Assembly: GCF_029360665.1 (NCBI RefSeq) | Contig: NZ_JARDUB010000003.1 | Location: forward strand, 310,001 to 374,000 | DNA: 64,000 nucleotides | Source of the DNA: Eudoraea chungangensis | GTDB taxonomy: Bacteria > Bacteroidota > Bacteroidia > Flavobacteriales > Flavobacteriaceae | Direction: 5' to 3' | Part shown: positions 1 through 8,407 of the stretch, in pieces | Layout of the letters: each line of letters starts with the position of its first letter | Position numbering within the stretch: the stretch's first letter is position 1 | Made by a program: the position numbers and the translations under genes | Notes under the pieces: generated by a model | The model's input: only the letters and a program-made list of their open reading frames with translations | Told to the model about the DNA's origin: nothing | Databases searched by the model: none

Positions 1-72
1 GCGGATTCAAGTCCGGAATTTGACACATTCGATAATTATGAGGATTTAGATTTTGATGAAAATTGGAACTAA
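1..72 (+). CDS. C-terminal end of an unidentified protein (partial)
   Basis: Frame 1 is open from the first base to a TAA at 70-72 and gives 23 residues. The tail is very acidic and aromatic (many D, E, F, Y and a terminal Trp-Asn). The length and the clean stop before the next gene suggest the true end of a gene that begins outside the window. The tail alone does not identify a family, so no function is assigned. Confidence 0.5.
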   Translation, partial: ADSSPEFDTFDNYEDLDFDENWN

Positions 73-159
73 ATACTTAATTACATCTTATACCTTACAT
101 AGAATACATAAGACATCAACTAATAATTTTTATCCATATTCACTTAATTCCCAAAACTT

Positions 160-1218
160 ATGATTAACCTTTTCAACGCTCAGATTGAAAAAATAGCCCT
201 TCACAAAATAGGCAATAAAAGCAAAGCAGAACCTATATTTCTATCTAAAGAAAATTTACGCCTTGATGATGAGACTAATGGGGTTTTAAAAGAATTTTTT
301 CTCAAACCATTTAGAGAAAAAGAGGAAAACTATTACCAGTTAACACATGAGGTGGATGTTGAATTTAACGAAGTCTATAAGACGGCTAAATTACTGTTTG
401 AAAATCCTGAAGAATTACATGACGCCTCCATTGATATCACAAAACACCTATATGCGCAGTCAAATCATCCACATATTAAAAGCGGTGAAATTTTTGTTGT
501 ACACTTTACCAATATACTTTTAGACAATAAAAAAACGGAGGCTTTAGGGATTTTCAAAAGTGAATTAAAACACGATTTTCTTCAATTCAAAGAGAAAGAA
601 GACAACTTAGAGCTTCATATTAAACAGGGAATAAACACCTCAAAATTAGATAAAGGATGTCTGGTTTTTAATGTATCCGTAGAAGAAGGTTATAAGGTTC
701 TTTCTGTAGACAGCAATAGGTATGACACAAAGTATTGGCTAGAAGATTTTCTTGGGGTGAATGTGCTGGCAGATGAAAATTTCTACACAAAAAACTATTT
801 AAAGTTCTGTCAAAATTTTGCCAAAGACGTTGTACTACCAGCAGAAGACAAAAAAGAGGAAGTAATGTTTATGAATAGGGCTGTTAATCATTTTGCCAAA
901 AATGATGCCTTTGAAGAATCTTCCTTTCTGAATGAAGTTATGGATAATCCAGAGCTTATACCAGAATTTAAACACTATAAAACAGAGAAAGGTCCCAAAT
1001 ATAGTATAGAAGATATTTCTAGTTTCGATATAGCAAATAAAGCGGTATCAGATTCTCGAAAAAAGATGAAAAACGTCATTGAACTAGATACCAATATTCA
1101 GATAAAAATGGACTTTATTAATCCAGAATCTGCTGAGAAATTTGTAGAAAAAGGATGGGATGAGGAGAAACAAATGTATTATTATCTGGTCTACTTCAAT
1201 AAAGAACAAAAATCCTAA
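160..1218 (+). CDS. Nucleoid-associated protein (NdpA/37-kDa family)
   Basis: This 352-residue protein fits the 37-kDa nucleoid-associated protein family (YejK/NdpA type) in length. The N-terminus (INLFNAQIEKIALHKIGNK) resembles flavobacterial members, and a long charged, mixed alpha/beta sequence follows with no signal peptide or membrane segment. Family members are cytoplasmic and bind DNA, but their cellular role is poorly defined. The start is an ATG at 160; the upstream 87 bases show no clear -7 element. It converges with the next gene, the two stops being 3 bases apart. The family assignment rests on recognition of the sequence, not on a catalytic motif. Confidence 0.8.
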   Translation: MINLFNAQIEKIALHKIGNKSKAEPIFLSKENLRLDDETNGVLKEFFLKPFREKEENYYQLTHEVDVEFNEVYKTAKLLFENPEELHDASIDITKHLYAQSNHPHIKSGEIFVVHFTNILLDNKKTEALGIFKSELKHDFLQFKEKEDNLELHIKQGINTSKLDKGCLVFNVSVEEGYKVLSVDSNRYDTKYWLEDFLGVNVLADENFYTKNYLKFCQNFAKDVVLPAEDKKEEVMFMNRAVNHFAKNDAFEESSFLNEVMDNPELIPEFKHYKTEKGPKYSIEDISSFDIANKAVSDSRKKMKNVIELDTNIQIKMDFINPESAEKFVEKGWDEEKQMYYYLVYFNKEQKS

Positions 1219-1221
1219 GAC

Positions 1222-2379
1222 TTAAGTTAGATTTATCCTCTTTTCAATTATTTGTTTCATACTTACGTCCTGATAATTACGTTTTACGAAATCTAACGCA
1301 AGGTCTAAGATTTGTCCCATGGTCTTACACTTCTTAAAACTTGCATCCAGAGTCAGGTCATAAATCTGTTTACTCAAAAACGTTATATTCTCGGGAAGAG
1401 AAATTTCGTCTTCCTTACAAATATCCACCAATCTGTTAATTCTGCGTCCAGAACTAATTATTCGTTTGGCCACGATGGATCGCTCCTCTATTTTATACTG
1501 GTCTACAGAGTCTCGCTGAAGCTTTTTCTGCACATTCTGTACCATGGTAAAATTTTCTTTAAAAAATTGTGGTCTGTATACCTTTAAATTTCCTTCGAAG
1601 CTCTGTTGATCAAAATCAATTGCTCTAATTTTATATACTACATGATCAAAATCGTGCATTGGAACAATTACATAATTATAAGAACGCATATCCCCCAAAA
1701 GTCTAATCATACAACGTTCATTGAACTTAACGAATTCTTTTGCTAATTGTGCCTTGTCACTTTCGGAACAGTTTGGCAGCATTTCTTTAATAAAAACGTC
1801 TCCTGGAATACCTGCAATATGCTCCTCAATAATGGTATCTTTATGTACCAAAAAGTTTAGATTATAAGGCGACAGCAAATGCTCTAATTCCAGTCCATAG
1901 ACTCTTGAAGCATCGGCTTTTTTAATATAGAAATACAGGAAATTATCGTTCAATATATTACGAACTTTAATTCGAAATGGCTTGGAATTCCCAAACGTAC
2001 AATAGTCAACGGCGTCAATATTTAGGTACTGAAATATACTATCACTTCCATCGGAGTGCAATATGGAATATACTTGTTTTAAACCTTCATCGATTTCAAT
2101 TCTATCTGTATCAGAATAATATACGCGAATCCACAAAGTATCTGCACCATTATCGTCATATACTACAACAGAGCCAGCAAATCGAAGTAAATCCTCATAG
2201 TAAATAGGAATTTCAATTTTCCTACTATACTGATCCAAATAAGCATCTAACTTTGAGCTAATTGGGTAAGCTGGCTTTTTACGGGACATTAAACGTTTCT
2301 CCGACATAAATCCTTGGTTATTTCCTACGAATTGTAACAAATTAACGATTTCTTCGTCAAGTATACTAGACACCAACAA
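1222..2379 (-). CDS. Conserved hypothetical protein with kinase-like C-terminal motifs
   Basis: 385 residues with no signal peptide or membrane helix. I do not recognise a named family. Around residues 225-265 the order RLLGDMRSYNYVIV ... YKIRAIDFDQ resembles the catalytic-loop plus metal-binding part of protein-kinase-like folds (H-G-D...N, then D-F-D/G). The preceding stretch EEHIAGIPGD could be a hinge-like segment. The canonical catalytic His/Asp arrangement is not clearly intact, so this is an inference. The longest frame starts with TTG at 2379; an ATG at 2307 preceded by an AAGGA-like site gives a 361-residue alternative. The gene is divergent from the ABC transporter genes, with only 14 bases between the two longest starts. 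Confidence 0.5.
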   Translation of the reverse strand: MLVSSILDEEIVNLLQFVGNNQGFMSEKRLMSRKKPAYPISSKLDAYLDQYSRKIEIPIYYEDLLRFAGSVVVYDDNGADTLWIRVYYSDTDRIEIDEGLKQVYSILHSDGSDSIFQYLNIDAVDYCTFGNSKPFRIKVRNILNDNFLYFYIKKADASRVYGLELEHLLSPYNLNFLVHKDTIIEEHIAGIPGDVFIKEMLPNCSESDKAQLAKEFVKFNERCMIRLLGDMRSYNYVIVPMHDFDHVVYKIRAIDFDQQSFEGNLKVYRPQFFKENFTMVQNVQKKLQRDSVDQYKIEERSIVAKRIISSGRRINRLVDICKEDEISLPENITFLSKQIYDLTLDASFKKCKTMGQILDLALDFVKRNYQDVSMKQIIEKRINLT

Positions 2380-2393
2380 AAAACTAATCCAAT

Positions 2394-3296
2394 TTGAAAA
2401 ACATACTCACTGTAAATCAGCTCACAAAAAAATTTGGATACCTCACGGCGGTAGACAATCTTTCATTTTCTATTGAGAAAGGAAATGTCTATGGGATACT
2501 GGGACCAAATGGCAGTGGGAAATCTACCACCCTAGGAATTGTGCTTAATGTTGTTAATTCTACCTCGGGCTCGTTTTCTTGGTTTGACGGGAATACATCT
2601 ACCCATAATGCGTTGAAAAAAGTTGGCGCCATAATTGAAAGGCCGAACTTTTATCCCTACATGACTGCCTTAGAAAATCTAAGACTTGTTTGTAAAATTA
2701 AAGAAGTTCCCTTTTCAAGAATAAATGACAAACTAGAGTTAGTAGGGCTCCTGGATAGAAAAGACAGTAAATTCAAAACCTATTCCCTAGGAATGAAACA
2801 GCGATTGGCGATAGCTTCAGCGCTTTTGAATGATCCCGAAATCCTAATTTTAGACGAACCAACAAATGGATTAGATCCGCAGGGAATACATCAAATCAGA
2901 GAGATTATTAAAAAAATTGCTTCTGAAGGAACTACCATTTTACTTGCCTCGCATTTATTGGATGAAGTTGAAAAAGTCTGTAGCCATGTTGTTATATTAA
3001 GAAAAGGAAAAAAGTTGTATTCAGGGCGAGTTGACGGAATGCTAGCCACTTACGGCTTTTTTGAATTGAAATGTGCAAACGAAAAAGCGCTTTTAGAGTT
3101 TTTAAAATCTCATTCTGGATTCGGAACAATTAAGTCCGACAACGGTCTTATCACTGTTTTTTTGGAAGAAGAGATGAATTCTGAAGAATTAAATGCCCAA
3201 TTATTCAAAAAGAATATAGTCCTATCACATTTGGTCAAAAGACGAGAAAGTCTAGAAGAAAAATTCCTCACACTCACCGAAAACCAATCAAATTAA
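2394..3296 (+). CDS. ABC transporter ATP-binding protein
   Basis: A 300-residue cytoplasmic ATPase of an ABC-2 type exporter. Visible motifs are Walker A GPNGSGKST (about residues 38-46), signature YSLGMKQR, Walker B LILDEPTNGLDP and the switch His in LLASHLLDE. The C-terminal 80 residues form the regulatory extension usual in drug or antibiotic exporter ATPases. The start codon is TTG: the protein then begins KNILTVNQLTKKFGY, the normal N-terminus of this family, and no nearby ATG is in frame. The permease follows 17 bases downstream, so the two form one transporter. The substrate cannot be told from sequence. Confidence 0.92.
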   Translation: MKNILTVNQLTKKFGYLTAVDNLSFSIEKGNVYGILGPNGSGKSTTLGIVLNVVNSTSGSFSWFDGNTSTHNALKKVGAIIERPNFYPYMTALENLRLVCKIKEVPFSRINDKLELVGLLDRKDSKFKTYSLGMKQRLAIASALLNDPEILILDEPTNGLDPQGIHQIREIIKKIASEGTTILLASHLLDEVEKVCSHVVILRKGKKLYSGRVDGMLATYGFFELKCANEKALLEFLKSHSGFGTIKSDNGLITVFLEEEMNSEELNAQLFKKNIVLSHLVKRRESLEEKFLTLTENQSN

Positions 3297-3313
3297 GACC
3301 AAACAACATTTCT

Positions 3314-4147
3314 ATGAAAAGGTTATTACAAATAGAATATATTAAACTCTGGAACAATAGGGCCAGTAGAGTACTAATAATCGCGTACTTCGTTCTACTC
3401 ACTTCTATTGCGCTTATTGCCGCAATAAAATTTGATATTGGTCCCGTAAAGTTTCATTTAGCCGAACAAGGAATCTTTAATTTCCCCTATATATGGCATT
3501 TTAACACCTTTATTACGGCATTTTTTAAACTATTTCTAGCCATTGTAATTGTTTCTATGATGGCTAACGAATACAGCAATAAAACCATAAAACAAAACCT
3601 AATTGACGGCTTGTCGAAGAAAGAATTTATTTTATCTAAATTCCTTACGGTCATAGCATTTGCTGTTGTTTCAACGATTTTTGTTTTTGTCGTTTCTATG
3701 GTATTGGGCCTTATTTATTCTGACTATAATGAATTATCCATAATTTTTTCTGATCTAGAATTCTTGTTAGCTTTTTTTATAAAACTGGTGGGATTCTTTT
3801 CATTTTGTCTTTTCCTTGGAATTTTTGTGAAAAGATCGGCCTTTGCCCTCGGTTTTTTAATTCTATGGCAGGTCTTTGAAGGTTTTGCTAGGGGCATGTT
3901 ACGCTGGCAATTTTTCGATAAGGATACTACTGAAATTATAATGGGGTTTTTTCCATTAAATTCTATGTGGAATCTTATCAAAGAGCCTTTTTCGAGACTA
4001 AGCGCGGTACAATCTGTTGCAAATCAAATTGGAGAAGAAATTGCAGTTAATTACCATGTTCACTGGTACGAAGTCCTTATTGTAGTGGCTTGGACAGGTA
4101 TTTTTATCTATTTATCGTACGCATTACTTAAAAAGAGAGATTTGTAG
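3314..4147 (+). CDS. ABC-2 type transporter permease
   Basis: 277 residues with about six hydrophobic segments: one near the N-terminus after a short cytoplasmic stretch (IEYIKLWNNRASR), a pair around residues 60-80 and 110-135, two around 150-185 and a last one at 250-270. This matches ABC-2 permeases that work with a separate ATPase. It starts 17 bases after that ATPase (2394-3296), so the two are presumably co-transcribed and assemble as 2+2. MANEYSNKTIKQNLIDGLSK is typical of the coupling region of this family. The exported substrate is unknown. The gene for a type IX cargo protein begins 26 bases later, possibly on the same transcript. Confidence 0.85.
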   Translation: MKRLLQIEYIKLWNNRASRVLIIAYFVLLTSIALIAAIKFDIGPVKFHLAEQGIFNFPYIWHFNTFITAFFKLFLAIVIVSMMANEYSNKTIKQNLIDGLSKKEFILSKFLTVIAFAVVSTIFVFVVSMVLGLIYSDYNELSIIFSDLEFLLAFFIKLVGFFSFCLFLGIFVKRSAFALGFLILWQVFEGFARGMLRWQFFDKDTTEIIMGFFPLNSMWNLIKEPFSRLSAVQSVANQIGEEIAVNYHVHWYEVLIVVAWTGIFIYLSYALLKKRDL

Positions 4148-4173
4148 TATCTTGTGGTGTTTGGAAGAACACT

Positions 4174-6870
4174 ATGAAAAAGCTTGGGACACTAGTACTT
4201 TTTTTGTCCCTTTGCCCTCTATTGTTTGGGCAGGGAGAAGCATCCAATTGGTATTTTGGAAGAGGGGCTGGATTAAGATTTAACAATGACGGATCCGTAA
4301 CTCCTCTCTCTGACGGAAAACTTGATACCTTTGAAGGCTGTGCGACGATTTCTGACAACTTCGGAAATCTTCTCTTTTATACCGATGGAATCACGGTATA
4401 CGATCAAAATAATGATCTAATGCCAAATGGAAGCGGACTTTTTGGAGATCCCTCTAGCACGCAATCTGCCCTAATTGTTCCAGTTCCTTTAAATGCAGAT
4501 CTTTTTTACATCTTTACAGTAGATACTTCTACTGGTCCCGGTGATCCGGACTTTGGGTTTAATTACTCCATAGTAGATATAAGTCTTAATGGAGGATTGG
4601 GTGAAGTAGTTGAAAAAAACACCAACCTTTTAAAAGATTGCTCAGAAAAAATATCTGCCGTTTTAAAAGACTGTTCGGACAACTCGATTTGGGTTTTAAC
4701 CTTGGGACCCGAAAATGGAGAAAGTGGACCATTTAATACGTATTATGCCTATGAAGTTAACTCTGAAGGAATAGATCCAATTCCGGTTAAGACCGTTTTC
4801 AAGGGTCTTACTATAGAGGATCCTAGAGGTTATTTGAAACTCTCGTCGGATGGCACAAAAATGGTAAGTGCAAATGTATTAGACGGGGCACAAATTTATG
4901 ACTTCGATGCGGCCACAGGAGTTGTTTCTAATCAACATGAATTACTTATCAATGCTACAAATAAATTTCCTTACGGAGCAGAATTTTCGCCAAATGGAGA
5001 ATTACTCTATCTGGTTACATCAAATAATATTTTAGATAAATTAGGAAATACTTCTAATCTTTTACAATATGACCTTCTCTCGGACAATATATCAGCCTCA
5101 GAGGTTGTTTTAGATCAAAGCCCTACCTATAGAGGGGCTCTTCAATTAGGAAATAATGGTAAAATTTATAGAACAATTTCCAGTGGCTACTTTTTCGGAA
5201 CACCTTATTTAGGGGTAATTGATAATCCTAATGTAAGGGGTACGGACAGCAATTACCTGCACAATGAAATCCTTCTGGAGGGACTGGCTACACAAGGCCT
5301 TCCTCCTTTTATACAGTCTTTTTTCAGCAAAATACCTTTAGCTGTAAATTCTGATGGCAGCAGGAGCAGTACTCTAAATGGCTGTCTTGGAGAAAGTATT
5401 CGGCTGGAAGCAGAAGAAATTCCCGGAGCTACATATTTATGGACCAAAGACGGATACCCTATTGATCTGAGTACAACGTATTTTCTGGAAATTTTAGATC
5501 CTACGGAGGAAGATTCAGGCAAATATGGCTTGGAAATAATCCCAGTAAATTCTAATGAATGCCATATTCAAGGAGAGGCCCTCGTAAACGTTTTTGGTAG
5601 ACCAGATCCAATTATCAACCTGTCAGTATGTGATATAGACTCCGAGAATAGCTCTGATGGACTTACCAGAATCAACTTAGCGCGGCTAAATCAGGATCCG
5701 GAAATACAATTTACATTTTACGAGAGACTTATCGATAGAACTAATGACCTCCCCATATTGGATACGACGAACTTTTATAACACCTCCGCTTTCAACCAAA
5801 CGATATATTATCGAAGTATAAATGCAGCAGCTTGTGAGTATTTAGGAGAAGTGGTTATAGAAGTTTCGAGTGTTACAAAGCAAGATAGTTCACATGGCCC
5901 ATTTTATAGCTGCGATGAAATTTCTGATGATAATATGCTACTTAGCACCTTTGACTTAAATGAAATAGCTGCGTATTACCAAAATGAATCAATAATATTT
6001 TACGCTTCCCTTGAAGATTTAGCCAATGGTGAGAATGAGTTAAAAGAAGAATACGTATCCGAACCTACTTTTATATATGCGCTTAGAACTCTAGATAATT
6101 CCTGCTTAGGAATAGATATTATAGAACTTGATATCTCCAAATCTCCAAAGCTAGAAATGCCAGAAGAGTTTTTTCTTTGCGAAGATATCGACTTAATTAT
6201 ACAGGGGCCGGAGGGGTTTATCGAATATAATTGGTACATAGTAAAAAATGGGCAAGAAATTCTGGTTTCAGAGAATGAATCGGCTATAATAAATCAAGAG
6301 GGTAACTATATCTTGGACACCGTCTTTAGTCTAAACATAAATGGAGAGGAAATACTATGTGAAAACAGTACGACCTTTTCGGTTATACCCTCCGGCAGAC
6401 CGATTTTACAGGAAATCGCGGTAAACGACTTCTCCTCAAACAATACGATCCGGATTGATGCTACCGGTATTGGGGATTATGAATACTCCATTGATGGTAT
6501 TAATTATCAAAGTGAAAATATTTTTAGAGAAGTTCAACCTGGCTATTACCATATTTCCATTCGAGATTTAAATGGTTGTGGAATAGTAGAAAAAGAAATT
6601 GCAGTTATGGGCTACCCTGCTTTCTTTACACCTAATGGAGACGGCATTAATGATTTTTGGAAGATTACAGGACTAAATGAACATTTTGAGTCGAATGCGA
6701 TGATTGCTATTTTTGATCGCTATGGGAGAATAATTACCCAGCTCTCCCCCACTGCGTCTGGTTGGGATGGACGTTTTAATAATCAGGAATTACCCGCATC
6801 AGATTATTGGTTTACTATAAAATTAGAAAATGGGAGGCAAATTAATGGCCATTTTGCTTTAAAAAGATAA
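4174..6870 (+). CDS. Secreted protein with type B T9SS sorting domain (gliding-motility-associated C-terminal domain)
   Basis: 898 residues. Signal peptide: KKLGTLVLFLSLCPLLFG, cleaved before QGEA. Residues 20-400 look like a beta-propeller (WD40/PD40-like repeats such as YGAEFSPNGELLYLVTS). Residues 405-480 form an Ig-like domain, followed by further beta-rich modules. The last 90 residues carry the type B sorting signature: FFTPNGDGINDFWKI, FDRYGRII, GWDGRFNNQELPASDYWF and a terminal ALKR. Such proteins cross the outer membrane by the type IX system and are released or attached to the surface. No catalytic motif is visible; a structural or adhesive role is inferred. It lies 32 bases upstream of a second protein with the same end, so both are likely in one operon. 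Confidence 0.9.
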   Translation: MKKLGTLVLFLSLCPLLFGQGEASNWYFGRGAGLRFNNDGSVTPLSDGKLDTFEGCATISDNFGNLLFYTDGITVYDQNNDLMPNGSGLFGDPSSTQSALIVPVPLNADLFYIFTVDTSTGPGDPDFGFNYSIVDISLNGGLGEVVEKNTNLLKDCSEKISAVLKDCSDNSIWVLTLGPENGESGPFNTYYAYEVNSEGIDPIPVKTVFKGLTIEDPRGYLKLSSDGTKMVSANVLDGAQIYDFDAATGVVSNQHELLINATNKFPYGAEFSPNGELLYLVTSNNILDKLGNTSNLLQYDLLSDNISASEVVLDQSPTYRGALQLGNNGKIYRTISSGYFFGTPYLGVIDNPNVRGTDSNYLHNEILLEGLATQGLPPFIQSFFSKIPLAVNSDGSRSSTLNGCLGESIRLEAEEIPGATYLWTKDGYPIDLSTTYFLEILDPTEEDSGKYGLEIIPVNSNECHIQGEALVNVFGRPDPIINLSVCDIDSENSSDGLTRINLARLNQDPEIQFTFYERLIDRTNDLPILDTTNFYNTSAFNQTIYYRSINAAACEYLGEVVIEVSSVTKQDSSHGPFYSCDEISDDNMLLSTFDLNEIAAYYQNESIIFYASLEDLANGENELKEEYVSEPTFIYALRTLDNSCLGIDIIELDISKSPKLEMPEEFFLCEDIDLIIQGPEGFIEYNWYIVKNGQEILVSENESAIINQEGNYILDTVFSLNINGEEILCENSTTFSVIPSGRPILQEIAVNDFSSNNTIRIDATGIGDYEYSIDGINYQSENIFREVQPGYYHISIRDLNGCGIVEKEIAVMGYPAFFTPNGDGINDFWKITGLNEHFESNAMIAIFDRYGRIITQLSPTASGWDGRFNNQELPASDYWFTIKLENGRQINGHFALKR

Positions 6871-6902
6871 TTGGTATTCTCCTTCTAGGAGGATAATTAG
6901 GA

Positions 6903-8357
6903 ATGATGAAAAAGAAAATTATTTTTGGTCTCATGCTATGGATCGGCCACTTCGCAATGTCGCAGGAGTGCCCCAGACTAATAACACCCTCAGATGGAGC
7001 CAGCGGTGTTCCAGTAGACGTAACTATTACTTGGCCGCCGGTTCCGGGAATAATTGGTTATTTAGTTTCCTTAGGAACCACGCCGGGAGGTGGCGAAATA
7101 CTTAACAGAAGGTCTGCAGGTCTAACCAATAGTTATACGCCCGAGGTTGGTTTACCTGAGAATACCACGATTTATGTCACCATTAGTCTTTTCCTATTTG
7201 ATCAACCCCTAAGAATTTGTCCATCAGAAAGTTTTACAACAGCAGACGTCACCACCCCTCCTGTCTGTACCTTTCTGAATAGTCCCCTAAATAATGAGAC
7301 CAATGTAGATGTAACCTCCCCCTTGCAATGGTCCTATGCATCTTTGGCCACTAACTATCGAATATCCGCAGGGACCAGTCCAGGAGCTACAGATATTTTG
7401 GATGATTTTACTACCGGAAACGTGCTCTCTTATAACCCCCCTGGAGATCTACCACAGGATAGTCCTATATATGTGCGAATTACTCCTTTTAACGAAAATG
7501 GTGATGCCAGCGGTTGCATCGAAGAAAGCTTTTCAACAGGGAATGCTGTAATTGATTGCAATGCTTTTTTTGACCCAGACACTGGTACCATAGTACCAAG
7601 AAGACCCAAATCTGATGTTCCTACTACTCTAGGTCTATGTGGCGGACAAAATACCACCGACTATACAACAAGAGACGTTGCAGATGGGTATAGATGGTTT
7701 AAAATAAATGAAGATGGGTCTGAAAGCCTAATTTCTTCCACTGCTACGGTAAATTTAACAGAGCTCGGTCCACATCGATATGAAGCTTATAATATTATCA
7801 CAGAAGGTAGTTTTTCTTATGAATGCCCAACTTCTATAAACTTTGAAGTAGTCCCGTCGGAAATTGCAGTCATTGAAAGTCTAAATATTGAACGACTGGC
7901 CGATGGCAAAAGAATAGAAGTGATTGTTAGTGGCTTAGGGGCCTATGAATACGCTTTAGATCAAAGAAAGGGACCATATCAAAACTCAAATGTTTTTACA
8001 CAAGTTTCTGAGGGTTTACACACAGTTTATGTTCGGGATAAATTTGGCTGTGGTATTGCTGAGCGAGTGGTAGAGCGAGAATTAAGTGCGGACGACTTTC
8101 CCAGATTTTTTACCCCAAATGGCGATGGAATAAATGATTTTTGGCAATTTATTGCTCCGGAAGATAATCAGGAAATCAAGGTGCTTTTTGTTCAAATATT
8201 TGACAGGTACGGCACCTTGCTAACACAAATACTACCAAACACCAGAGGCTGGGACGGCACCTTTAATGGCCAACCCCTTCCTGCTTCCAGTTATTGGTTT
8301 AAAGCCAAGGACAATTTAAATAATGAAGTCAAAGGGTATTTTGCCTTAAAGCGCTAA
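6903..8357 (+). CDS. Secreted Ig-like/fibronectin-like protein with type B T9SS sorting domain
   Basis: 484 residues. Signal peptide: KKKIIFGLMLWIGHFAMS, then QECP. Two related modules follow (about residues 25-115 and 120-210), each with the order PSDGASGVPVDVTITWPP or SPLNNETNVDVTSPLQWS, then a sugar/cell-surface type beta-sandwich ending in a Cys-containing SFTT or SFST stretch. The C-terminus has FFTPNGDGINDFWQF, FDRYGTLL, GWDGTFNGQPLPASSYWF and ALKR, the type B sorting domain also seen in the upstream protein. A strong AGGAGG lies about 15 bases before the first of two consecutive ATGs; it is partly paired with CTCCT at 6880 in a small hairpin. Function beyond secretion is unknown. Confidence 0.88.
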   Translation: MMKKKIIFGLMLWIGHFAMSQECPRLITPSDGASGVPVDVTITWPPVPGIIGYLVSLGTTPGGGEILNRRSAGLTNSYTPEVGLPENTTIYVTISLFLFDQPLRICPSESFTTADVTTPPVCTFLNSPLNNETNVDVTSPLQWSYASLATNYRISAGTSPGATDILDDFTTGNVLSYNPPGDLPQDSPIYVRITPFNENGDASGCIEESFSTGNAVIDCNAFFDPDTGTIVPRRPKSDVPTTLGLCGGQNTTDYTTRDVADGYRWFKINEDGSESLISSTATVNLTELGPHRYEAYNIITEGSFSYECPTSINFEVVPSEIAVIESLNIERLADGKRIEVIVSGLGAYEYALDQRKGPYQNSNVFTQVSEGLHTVYVRDKFGCGIAERVVERELSADDFPRFFTPNGDGINDFWQFIAPEDNQEIKVLFVQIFDRYGTLLTQILPNTRGWDGTFNGQPLPASSYWFKAKDNLNNEVKGYFALKR

Positions 8358-8395
8358 ATTATTATAACTCTAGCTAGGTTTACAACTGCCTTTTG

Positions 8396-8403
8396 TAAAT
8401 TTG
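8396..8403 (+). promoter_or_regulatory. Possible -7 element immediately upstream of uvrB
   Basis: TAAATTTG matches the Bacteroidota -7 consensus TAnnTTTG and ends 5 bases before the uvrB ATG. If used, transcription would start at or next to the A of ATG and the mRNA would be leaderless. There is no convincing TTTG box 17-21 bases upstream, so this may be chance. Confidence 0.3.
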
Positions 8404-8407
8404 AAGG

